From Membranipora membranacea (Eukaryota > Bryozoa > Gymnolaemata > Cheilostomatida > Membraniporidae): a stretch of DNA of 64,000 bases. Positions 36,501 through 47,300 of the stretch are shown in pieces. A program made the position numbers and the translations under genes. The number at the start of each line of letters is the position of its first letter. Position 1 is the first letter of the stretch. The notes below the pieces were generated by a model, which worked only from the letters and a program-made list of their open reading frames with translations, made no database searches and had not been told where the DNA came from. The stretch is taken from contig OU612072.1 in the NCBI GenBank assembly GCA_914767715.1, positions 11,656,001 through 11,720,000 of the forward strand. Reading direction: 5' to 3'.

Positions 36501-36601
36501 ATGTGTTGAGTGATGCATTACATCGCGTCAAGGCAGTCAATAAACATAATGAGAGTAGTGAATCGTCAGAGTCCAGTGACGACGAAGATAATGATTTGTA
36601 G
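27585..36601 (+). CDS. THIK-type two-pore-domain potassium channel (KCNK12/13-like), 5 exons
   Basis: The exons are 27585-27700, 28676-28893, 34226-34430, 34979-35151 and 35730-36601 (phases 2, 1, 2, 1), giving about 527 residues. TM1 is about 20-38 (LYIVIGALVF). A long extracellular cap with a cysteine precedes pore 1 (WDFMGSIYF, filter TIGFG at 110-114). TM2 follows, with GFGMTTPSTVAG and FIGCAGSILTFNTFLER, which is characteristic of the THIK subgroup. Pore 2 has filter TIGFG at 236-240 followed by DFVTHQ. A 250-residue cytosolic tail rich in Ser, His and acidic residues ends SSDDEDNDL. K2P dimers pass background K+ current and set resting potential. The third-exon boundary and the fifth-exon boundary both split the first filter glycine. 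ATG 27585 is chosen because it leaves the usual short N-terminus; an upstream exon cannot be excluded. Confidence 0.88.
27728..27975 (-). mobile_element. Foldback family E, partial inverted copy
   Basis: Read on the minus strand it matches the elements at about 32787-33054 and 52676-52920. Shared landmarks are TTGAGGG..GTG near one end and GAGGCAG...CTCTAGAGCTGCGGGCCTG at the other. It lies in the first intron of the K2P gene, just after exon 1. Confidence 0.55.
30390..30650. mobile_element. MITE with about 33-bp terminal inverted repeats
   Basis: The left end is ATGGTCAAAACACACTTAGA, then GGTTGCAACCTCAG. The right end is its inverted copy with a few changes. The internal sequence repeats CAGCTGATCCTCAGAGG twice and AGGTTGCAACCTCAG-type palindromes several times. 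No coding capacity. Flanks suggest a TA or TAA target site. Confidence 0.8.
32090..32155. repeat. GTCTGAG hairpin repeat, best copy
   Basis: It starts TTAGTCTGAGCCCCCCAGAC and continues through CCCCCTGTCCGACGG and a C/G-rich palindrome to AAAAAGTCTGAG. It is the most complete of the six copies and gives the consensus TAGTCTGAG-CCCCCCAGACT-CTTGCCCCC. Confidence 0.75.
32787..33054 (+). mobile_element. Foldback family E, copy 2
   Basis: This matches 52676-52920 over most of its length (AGGGGAGGC near the start, CAAATAGCAAATGGAAGTCC in the middle, CCCCTGCCTC near the end). Its two ends, AGGGCCGTAG and CTACGGGCCT, are inverted copies. It is a non-autonomous DNA element of about 265 bases. Confidence 0.75.
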
Positions 36602-37963
36602 CATCATCTATGCTCAACTTGATAGTTAGTTTTTACGTCATCATCCAACTCAAGTCTTCGTTGACAACTTTTCCACTTCAGAGTTTACGTTTTTACGTAA
36701 TGAGCCAAGTCTTTGTTGCCTTATTTTCACTTGAGAGAGAGCTACTTTGCTACTTTAGCAGCATGCTACTAGCTACTAGCTACTAACTTCTAGCTACTTG
36801 TTATTTAGCTACTTTACTTAGCTACTTTGCAAGAGCTTCTTTGCGCCACAGACTCATCCAACTCTGAGTGTGTTGTTGTAGCCCCAGGAAAATTTGTACA
36901 GGTTCAAGAGCTTTGTACACAATACATGCAAGCCTGTGAGCAAAAAAATGTCGCATCTATTATGGAACACTTGCCTGATCTGGCAGCTCAAATGAAATTG
37001 GTACCCACACAGAGCCTGTTTTCCCAAGTCCGCCTATCTGGGCCCACAATGAGCCTTTTTTGCCAAGTCCATCAATCTGAGAGAGGCTACCCATGGAGAC
37101 TTTTATAAATCAGATTGTGCTGCAGCGTCATAGTGTCACAGTGTCAGTGTTACAGTGTCAAAGCGTCACATTGGCACATTGTCACGGTGTCACAGTGTCA
37201 TAGATGTTACGGTGTGACAATGTGACAGAGTCACAGTGATAATACATACTCTTATCGATCAATTTGCTGTCTACTTCCTCCTCTCAAACAGCAGCATTGT
37301 ATCCTATGGATTCATATTTTCTATAAACATTGTGTGAACGCCTCAGGTTTTATTTTTCTAACTTTTGTATGTACGAGATAAAAATACTTGCTGATGGTGA
37401 GCTCAGCATTGATAAAACTAACGAGTTATTAAATAGCACAGTTGTTATTGATGTCTATAGAAGTCTGGGACCAATGTTCTTAATTTGGATTTCACATTTG
37501 CTATAAATGTCCTTCTGAGTTAGTTGGCTAGAAATGTATAATGCTAGCTAGAAGTCTGGGACCGATTTAAGTTCGGACTTCAGGGTTAGACATTTATGTT
37601 AAGAAGATTTTAAAAAGTTGAACATGTCATTTATTTCAATCCTGTGCGTAATGGCCAGTCTATTCTCCTACGATAACTGATCTATGCTGATACAGAATGA
37701 CGGTGTGACATGTCTGTTTCACCATGTCAACAACAAAAATTCCATCGGCCTCAAATTTGAAAATGCACACCTGTGTGATTTGGTATGTCAAATGGGTAAC
37801 AGACGCCTATTATTCGTGTTTTTACGTTCGAGTTATACCAAACAGTGGTGAATGATCATGCAGCTGTAGGGCTTATTTACAAGAAGTCTAAAATCACATT
37901 CTAGAAATTGTGGTGGATAATAATACGATCATTGACACCGACGCCATAATAATGATCCTGTGG
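36602..37963. other. K2P 3' flank with short tandem arrays
   Basis: An AGCTACT array spans about 36755-36830, and a GTGTCACA-type array spans about 37120-37225. The open frame between them (36827-37108) has no recognised domain and is probably 3' UTR or spacer. No separate gene is supported. Confidence 0.5.
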
Positions 37964-37971
37964 CTCTATAG

Positions 37972-38875
37972 CAGCTGTGGGCAACCTGCGGCCTTTTTGC
38001 CAGTGCGGCCTAATGGGTAATATTTTGCGGCCTAATTGTGGCCTTAGGCCTGTAAAACTTTTTATACATTAATTTTGATTCCCCTTTTTTATGTGGAGAA
38101 CCAAGTATGCATAGCACTCTATAAGCTCAAGATATTTCTAAATAGTGGCCATTCTGTATTATGCATGTAGCTAAGCTTCCCAGCCACTCTTACTACTTTA
38201 TCAAGTTGTTGTCCTTTTGAAATAACACAAAACAGTGACCTTTGAATGTTAAAATTACAAGTTTCATTAAAGTAATTTTTTTTTTGCAAAACAGTCTCTG
38301 TGGACAAAAATTCCCTTTGTGACAAGTGTTCCTGCATTATGGCTGAAATGTTCCATATTGAATTCTTCATTTCACAATCATTTGCGAAAATTTGCCTCCT
38401 TTGAGACTTGAGAGAGGGCGGGAGCTGTAAGGTGAAAACTTTGACAGGACACGAAAAATATTAAAAAAATTTTTTTCCCTCCACGAAAATACTTCCTTCT
38501 CCATCAAAACAGTCCTGTATGAACTTTATTTACACTATAACCTCTGGAAGGGCGCAACAGCACCCCTCCCACACCCACCCTGCACTTTGTCATACACATG
38601 TAACATGGGGATACAGACATGGTATACACAATCAAATCATGAGGTAAAATGACATCACAAAACTCAAGAAGATTAGATTAACCAGTATTTCTGCTGAGTT
38701 GATGGTTTTTGCAACATACTGCAATTTTTAGACATAAATCTGTTTTAGATTTTACAAAGGAACTGCCAAAATTGCTACTCCAGTTCCAATTTTATCCCTG
38801 AAAGATATGTTGCGGCCTTTTGAGTTGAGCCGGCGTAAAATGTGGCCTTTTTCAAGAAAAGGTTGCCCACCCATG
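37972..38875. mobile_element. hAT-like element, 904 bp, with 8-bp target duplication
   Basis: The left end is CAGCTGTGGGCAACC and the right end is the inverted CATGGGTGGGCAACC, the usual hAT terminal pattern. It is flanked by CTCTATAG (37964-37971) and CTCTAGAG (38876-38883), a 7-of-8 match expected for a hAT 8-bp duplication. TGCGGCC-rich subterminal repeats follow both ends. An 83-codon minus-strand frame at 38119-38370 is not recognisable transposase, so the element is probably non-autonomous. Confidence 0.85.
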
Positions 38876-39940
38876 CTCTAGAGCATCTTTGACCAGCAAC
38901 AAGCCTGATGTTCAACATAGGTCAGCAAAACTGCCTATATCTTCAGGAAATGTTCATCGAACACATATTTTTCCAATGGATGAGTCCAACCTTGTACACA
39001 TGCCCTCAGCCTTGTTTTGAAGGCAACAAGGACACTTGTGCAGCAATTACTGACAGGCAATTTGGCGCACACTTCAGAGTTTGTGCAATGACACAGTCTC
39101 ATGCAGATTTCAAGGCTGCTTAGCAAACAATAAACTCATGATAAAATTGTAGGAAATGGACTTGATATTGGCAAAAGTGCAAATTGATCGATGAAACGTA
39201 TATGGTGCCTCGCGAGCCAAGTTGTACACAATTGCTCATCCCAGGACTTGGGAGTTGTATATCGTATTGTCATTCAGTCCTTGAGTACTAGGTGAAAGTT
39301 AATGACTATAGATGGACTAAAGCAATATAAACTGCGCTAGTACAGCTCTAAGTTTTGATACCTCACAGGTGCCATCGATGAAAAAGAGGGGCAATTTCTA
39401 ACGCTATACATAATTTTTACCAAGAAGTGCTACAAATTTTATAAGGTGTCATAATATTGCATAACTACTGCAAAACTAGCAGCCACACTATATATTGCTT
39501 TGGTCCTGTTGTAGCGATTGCGCGCTGTCACATATGACAATGAATGTATCAAATGAAGGTAGGTTAGATCAAACTTGTAATGTAATGAGCTAATACAGCG
39601 GTTTTTACATATTGTGTTCAATTGGATAAGTTGTAACAGCACTTCGATTTGATTTTAGTAATGTTTGTAAATATTTATTTATTTGCAAGGTAAAGCTCCA
39701 GAACCAATAAAGATCTCCGAAAACAAATGATGAAAAAACAATGTTGCACATGGCTGCTCCATAATCGGGAACAAATATTTAAATTTCAAAAATAGAGACA
39801 TTATCAATATCATTCGGTATGCGTACCAAGAAAAGAAAAAAAGATTTGAGGCATGAAAACGATTTCTGTTGTAAATCTACCTTCTTGCAGGATACAACCC
39901 ACCAACTGGCGACACAATAAATGATAGAAGAGGTTTGGGT

Positions 39941-40010
39941 AGCCAATCTGTTGGCTCTGATTGGTGGGTGGTCTTCTCCCCACCCACCAATCAGAGCCAA
40001 CACATTGGCT
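39941..40010. repeat. Near-perfect 31-bp hairpin
   Basis: The arms 39941-39971 and 39980-40010 match at 30 of 31 positions, around an 8-base loop (TCTTCTCC). The arm core is TTGGCTCTGATTGGTGGGTG. A related half-arm lies near 29619-29641. It is probably a tiny foldback element. Confidence 0.9.
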
Positions 40011-40796
40011 AGGTTTGCGTAGTGAAATAATTTCGAGAGTGAAATGACTGATGTTAAGATCTTTGGAGACACCAAAGTTGCACTGTACATGTAAATTCGC
40101 CCTAGAAGGACTATCCAAGGCGCCACAGATTACTTCAAATACTGTCAAAAATAGACAACGCAGCCACCTACTTTGGCCCACCTTAGCCTTCCATTTTGTT
40201 TGGGATTAGGCGCATGACAAGGCTTGGTCCACCTAACAAGAGCAATCGATTGGATTTCCTGACAAACACACCTTATCTGAGACCAATTTTTTCTTGACAA
40301 ATAAATATATTTAGTTAAATGCAATAAAGCCATAAAAGTCACGGTTACACATAATATTATTCTAAAATTCAAAAGCCTTCACCAGCAGCTAGGTTGTTGT
40401 AAGGTAGTTTGATTGCATATATGGACAGATCATTGTGCTGTTTCTATTCTCGCACTCCTAAATGACAAGTTTACGTCAGGGAACCAATCTTCGGAAATCT
40501 TCTATATATTTTATACTGGACGACAACCTAGAAAAGACAGAAATATAATTGTAAATTATAACTTTGACCTTAAAAAACTCACATTACACAAATGAACTGT
40601 ATTTATCTATGTATATATTGAATTTCTGTCTAACTCACATTTTCAATAATAAATGTCTTTCACACGATGCATGATAGAATTATACTGAACAGCTCAAACA
40701 TTCAATTTGAAGGATATTAACCACTGCATTTATACTTCTATTTTTAAATAAGAAGATAAGTTTCGGTGTGATTAGCATGCATAAAAATAAAATTAA

Positions 40797-41216
40797 ACAT
40801 AGACAGGATTCTATTTACAGTTAAAATGAGGCACTTAATAGTGGGTGACGTTAAGACATTGTATTGCGTAATAGCAATGATGCTAGCCTTGATTCGCAGT
40901 ACACAGTCAAGAATTTTTGTTGATAACTCGATCAATATTGATCGGATAATCAGTTTGAAAATTGTTTTACATTCCTGTCATCAAATCTTTTAGGGGAAAA
41001 TTAAAATCCAACTGTTTGCTATAAACTGCCAAATTTATTGCAATTTTCAATCCCAAAATCTTATCGAAATCGATTGAGTTATCAATTAAAAACTTGGTAC
41101 ATGGACTGCAAGTCAATGATACGATGTTGTAAAGTCGCTCACAACTAAATGCCTCAGTGCGTCAATGCTAAAGCTCCATATAGCGTCCTGTCAAGTTTTA
41201 TTTTCAAGTCTATGAT
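40797..41216. mobile_element. Foldback family D, diverged copy
   Basis: Landmarks are ACATAGACAGGA at one end and GTCCTGTCAAG...AAGTCTATG at the other, with AGCAATGATGCTA and TCGATCAATATTGATCG inside. It shares these with 42483-42782. It lies just past the last recognised ERO1 exon. Confidence 0.6.
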
Positions 41217-41315
41217 TGCATGTAAAGTTTTTGAACTTTAATTTTTTCATTATTTGTTTGGTTTAAAACACGTATATATATATAAAGTAGCCAGGTAACG
41301 TTCCAATTATCTTAC

Positions 41316-44300
41316 CTTCCAAAGGCGTTAAATAAAGATACAATTTCCACTCTATTGAGCTTGAATTGATTATGGTCTGTGTTTTCAGTGACGATAGACT
41401 GAGGACCTATATCATCACCAGAGAATAATATCTTTAGGGCTGTACCCATTCCCCGCACCTGAAATAAACAAATTATCAATTTAAGAAGCAGTCAAGCCAT
41501 GTACAAGTTAAGTGTCTGCTAGTGAACCTCTTGCCAAGTCATGGTAGGTTGGTGTTTTGGGGCATTTTAAAAAAGGGCCGTGACTAATAGTCATATCAAC
41601 TGCAGGTTCACAAATTACTAACAGTGAATTGAGGCAATCATACATATTTGGAGCTAAGGAAAATGTTACAGTCAGTTATACTTTGAGGCTTGACAATGTT
41701 TTATGAAAACAAATTTTTATTAGCCTTGATTCTCACCTGAACTTTTCCCCATAAGCGGCACTTATCACACCCCACACAATCCATAATACGAGATATATTT
41801 AGGAATTTCAGTCTAAAGTCTTCCTTGAGCTGGATAAATTCTCCCTGGAATAGTTTTGTCTCATCAAAGTGATGAGGGAAAAGGCTGTAAGAAGAAAAAA
41901 ATACAACAACCATTCATAAAACAAGACCATCAAATTTAGGAGTTGTGCGCTTAACATCAAGGAGGGGACAACTTACTATCAATGTAAATTAACTGAGACT
42001 AAATATCTATATATTTATAGAGGTTTTCCGGTAGCTATAATTAATATACACCCTAAAAATATTTTCTTATCATGCAAGGTAATCGTGGTGCTATAGCATA
42101 ATTTACACATTGCATATGTTAATGAAATTGATAGCCGAATATAGAAGGGTTTGACTCTCCATGAAAAATCTGATATTTTTTTTAATTCTTCAGAAAAAAG
42201 TGGTTAATTTGATAATCAGGGGCATAGTTTGTCCTTGTGGCAAGACTTACAGGAAATGATCATTTGAAGGGAAGTACATTATTATTTATATTATAATATA
42301 TTATATTATAATATATCTTACGTTATTTTGTCGAGTAATTCAGTTATTTGTATATGAGTCTGTCTGTCAATGTCATTGCTCCCGGTATAAAATAATTGCT
42401 GCAAACATCAACACAGCTCATCATTATAAACAATAAAAGTAAGGGATGATGTAGTGAAGAAGATTTTACACGAGGGCCAACCATAGACTTAATAATAAAC
42501 CTAGACAGGACACTTTATGGAGCATTAGTATTGAGGCACTGAAGTATTATTGTGGGCGACGTTACGACATTGGAAGGTGTAGAAGCAATAATGCTATAAT
42601 TTTCAAATTCCAAATCCGATCAGAATTGATCGAGTTATGAACAAAAAACCTTGATTATGGACAGTAAGTCAATGGTAGCATCTTTGCTTCTACACCTTGC
42701 AAAAATGTTACGTCGCCTCACAATTAAGTTCCTCACTTCAGCTGAATATGGTGTCCTGTCTAGGTTTATTCTTAAGTCTATGGGGCCAACAAAGTTAGAG
42801 AATTTTTTCAGGTTCAGAGAAAGAAGTACGTGTTTTGCTAATAAGGTTTTGTCAAAATCATTCACACAATACAATACTGGTGAAATTATGATAATATTAT
42901 CATTGACCTCATCGCTCTAGGGGGGTAACTAGAACATTGCATTCTGGGATATAATTGTTGACTGTACTGCAATGGTTGCTAGTAGGTGTTTGTCAAAATT
43001 TCTTTTTCAAACAATGGTTGACCACTTTGTAGTCTCAATATGACATATTGGGTAAAGGTTTCTTAGACTTATCAATAACCTTAGCACTTGCCATTATATA
43101 ACCTATGATACAAACCCCAAGCAAAAGCATAAGATAGTTCAAGCTCTCAAATTAGGTCGTGTTGAGGCCGGGGCAAACATTATCTAGTCGGTTGTAAAAT
43201 TTCACTACCATCACACAACAGAGTTTAATGACTTAAAGTCTTAATACACACTAAATACCGTACTGGGGAAAAGACTGCTTTTTGAGACATAAATGTGCAT
43301 TTATATTAATAATACTATTTTTTAACCCTGTTTTTGCATGCAAGGTAACTCCATTATTTTTTAGCAGAGTAGGTGTACCAGAAACATTTTTCTCGCAACT
43401 TTTACAGTTTGTGATAGTCAATCAATCAATGAATCAATCAATGAATGAATGAATGAATGAATGAATGAATGAATGAATGAATGAATCAATGAATGAATGA
43501 ATGAATGAATGAATCAATCAGTCAATCAATCAATCAATCAATCGATCAATCAATCTCAGTATGGGTAGAAATGTACCTGTTTGAGGTAAGGAGCGACTTT
43601 AGCGAGGGCTCTCAGCTCAACTAGATAAGTAAAGTACAGATTACGCAGTCTGTGCGGTCCGTGTCCGTTTGTCTTCTGAGGATTAAATCTGCTGTGGAAC
43701 TCGGCAGCATTCATATCCCAGATGTCCTTGTCGAAGGCTGTCCTACCTGACAAAGAGGGAAGAAATGGTAATGGTAACAATTTTTTTATAAATAAAGATT
43801 AACTTCAACCTTTGAAGTACCAGCACACCTAGATCAATGATTTCACAAAGAAATTATGTGCAATGACACAATAATATATACTATCTCAACGTACAAATCA
43901 ATTTATTGAAACATTTCACCATGATATAGGCCTAAACCTCTTCTAGGCATTAAATGAAAATTCTACTGTGAATATTTGGATTCACCTGGCTTTTAAACTC
44001 CATTCGTGAGTGGATATCCTCAGTTCTGAGTATAGATGTAAGCACATTTTACAGGCATGAAAGTAGAAGTTTTTCACATTGCAAATAGAGTGGCAATTAA
44101 AAGCTAAGTCAATTGGCAATGAAGACTTGGTAGCGCCTAAATCTCGAACTCAAACATAGCTCCCACATAGCTATCAGGTTTTTGGTATCGTTCTAGAGTT
44201 CTCAGTCTTCTTTAGAAAACTGCTGTAAGGTTTATGACAGCAAGTGGCCCAGCTTCAACTGACTTTCACTCAAAGTTGAGATTGGAAGATACTAAAAAGG

Positions 44301-47300
44301 TATTATTTTGTGTATACTATAATCAAAATAGTTCCCTTTTAGTACCTTAACATCTCAACTGTGAGTGAAATTGGGTCTTAACTGGACCATATGTTGTTAA
44401 TGAACCTTATAGCACTTTTCTAAATTATACTGAGAAATCTAGAATGATACCAAAAACCTGATTCCTCCACAATCACTTTAAGTATTTTAGATTTTGATTA
44501 TGGAGATTTTGTGGCACTTTGCTCTCAGTCTCTGCCCATAGCTATGTGGGCGTTTGAGAGTTAGGTGCTACCAAGTATCCATTACCAATTAGCCCTCAAT
44601 CGTCACTCTATCTGCAATATGAAAGCTTCTATTTTCATGCCTGTTAAATCTGATTACATCTATACTCAGAACAAAAACTACAATGACACCAAAAACCTTC
44701 ACAGTCACTTTAAAGTATAATGTAAGAGTTGTTCACATACCAGGGTAGAAGTATCTAGCTGATAGATGAGTGTTTATACTTGTATGAAGTCCAGACACCA
44801 TTCTATAAAAGGCTCTCTTCTCCAGGCACAACCCTGCTAACGATTAAACAAACACAATAAACTAATTTGGGCCCTGATAATCTTTGATAAGCCTCAGCAG
44901 ATGTGAGCTACATTCAGTGCAGTTGACAGTTATACACAGGATACGCCAAGGTTTGATGCAAATTTCCTGCATTGTAGGCCCATCCCATTCTACTGGCAAG
45001 CTGCTGGCATCTGGAGTGGGATCTGCAGGAAAACATGATCAGCTATCAAATGATATTGAATTTAAGTTAACATTATAATCGATGATGATTTGAAAAACAG
45101 AGAGTTCCATATGAAAAGTGTAAGCTACACAGTCATCAGTCATACTCTTTCATACCCAACAACAAATAAGCTTAGTGACTGCGGCTAAAATATCACATTT
45201 CTATATGGCCTAACATGTATAATTTACGATAAAAACAAGACAAGCAAAGCTCTGGGTTGTGGAAACGATGAAAACTCACAAATAAGGCTTACATGTAGTT
45301 CATGTATAAGGGAATTTAGTTAGTATTGAGTTGAATGTGAGTTTCCAACAGCTCAATATTAGACAAGCTATTTATATGAAATTTGCAAAATGATTTTTAA
45401 GAAATTAAATAAGAAAACAAAGACACAACTATCACGGACAACGACAATGCAAGAAGATCCATGATATCGAAAATAGCAACATTTAATACTGCCAGCTACA
45501 CTGTCCTCTGCTGGAAAAACTGGTATCACAAAATCTCCCAGGTATCATGCAACAATTTGATTGTGAATAATCCCTTTAAGCAAGGAGTTTGAGATTCTAA
45601 CTCTTTGCTTTTACCAACAATTTTTCACATTAAGACCACTGCATGTTAACTTCCCTTATGGAAGGCACACTGTCCACCATCAATAATTCATGCCAAGTAG
45701 AGCATTGAATTTTTTACCATGCAAATCTGACACAACATGAGTAACTGCCTGACTATAAAATGCATTGGTCTTTGGGTAGTCTTGAATTCCTGGATTACAA
45801 TAACTAAAAAACCTTTTAGTTAAATCAACAATTAATTCAGAATTTTGTGATAACAAGTTTTTCCACCAGAGGACAGAAGACAGAACTGACAATTTTGCGA
45901 ATTACCATTCAACAATGGGTCTGTGATAAAACCATGAGATCATAATTTAGCACGGGTTCTTCATCAAGAATACTACTATGCGGGTCGGGCTGACTAAATG
46001 GTTAAATCATAAGAGGCAAGATGTTCATGTGCACAGTTAAGCAAGGATATTATTAATTAACAATGTTGACTGCTGAGGGTTATGCATAAAGTTCATAATA
46101 TGTAGAAATATTTACGCTAAACTGATAACATTTGCAATATTCAATTAACAAATATGTCCTTGTAGTTTCAGAGTATTCTTATTCATTTCCAGTCATTCCA
46201 ACAAAGCCTCCTCAACATTATTCTCAGTGTTAACAACTACATGTTGACAAACCCTTGAAGTTCAAAACAAATTTTTTTGCTAGAAGTTTGTTGGTACTGG
46301 CAAAAGAATATATAGATCTTATTGATAATTAATATGTAATATATAATAAAAACAATTATAAAATAAATTACCTGAGGAAGGCATCACATAAGTCAGATCA
46401 TCCTGGTGTCTGCAGATAAAGAAAAACAGAATGTTTAGTTTCGGCAATTGACACAATTCCAGGGCTAAAAACCTCTGCCGGGTTACTGGCTGAGGGTCAG
46501 TTGTTATGAAATACCATTCAGTCTAAGTTTGGGAGCTTAATCTACGATTTATGGTGAACAATAATATCAAAGATGGTGCAGCATAATACTGAGTTCAGAT
46601 TTTGATTAAGAGATTATGAAGCGGCTACTACGAAATTATGCGGAATAATTAACCAATTGGAGAAATTGAGAAATTAAATCCTGATGAATTTGCTTAGTTT
46701 TTAAATAAACATCCTCGTCATTCTGTGGTCTTGCCAAATAATGAGACTAGAAGTTGGAGTTGTCCGCTTAACATCAATGTGGGGACAACCCGCAGTTGAA
46801 ACAATCATCAAAAGGACCATTGCCAGGTAGAAGAAGCATCATGACGTTGTACGACCTAATAGAGCTCACATTTCAAATTAATTTCATAACCACACCTTTC
46901 AAATGTAACAATGCTTAAAAACCCTTACTTACTTCTCATTAAAGCAGTTTTCGTTGTAGATTGAGTTCCATATTTTGTGGGCGTCGTCTCCCGCGTACCC
47001 CGTATACCTCTCTGGGTTTAGTAATAGGTTCACATACTCCAGTGTCGGGGAGGTCTCATCTAATCGAATATAGAGAGCAACAATTGAGTTTTTAACTCAG
47101 TATTTTTAGTAATAATCCCCCATATACATACACAGTGTAAGCTGGTAAATTCAAACTTTATAATTTAAAACTCCTGTTAATTCAGACAAGGAAAATTGGT
47201 CCGACCAGTCAGATCTCGATGCATTCTAATGTCACTTAATTCAAATTCTGCTTAATTAGAACACATTTTTGTGGTCCCCAGAGGTTTGAATTAAGTGAAC

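Larger units (their letters stand above)
38884..41315. other. Spacer between convergent K2P and ERO1 genes
   Basis: The last ERO1 exon and its 3' UTR should lie here or just beyond, but I could not identify it. The stretch contains the long hairpin at 39941-40010 and a family D copy at about 40797-41216. Open frames here lack domain or splice support. Confidence 0.45.

Noticed and set aside
36827-37108. A 93-codon frame after the K2P stop.
   Set aside because: No domain; it is flanked by tandem arrays and is best explained as 3' UTR or spacer.
42635-42920. Overlapping frames on both strands.
   Set aside because: They lie on the family D foldback element, whose mirrored arms give mirrored frames.
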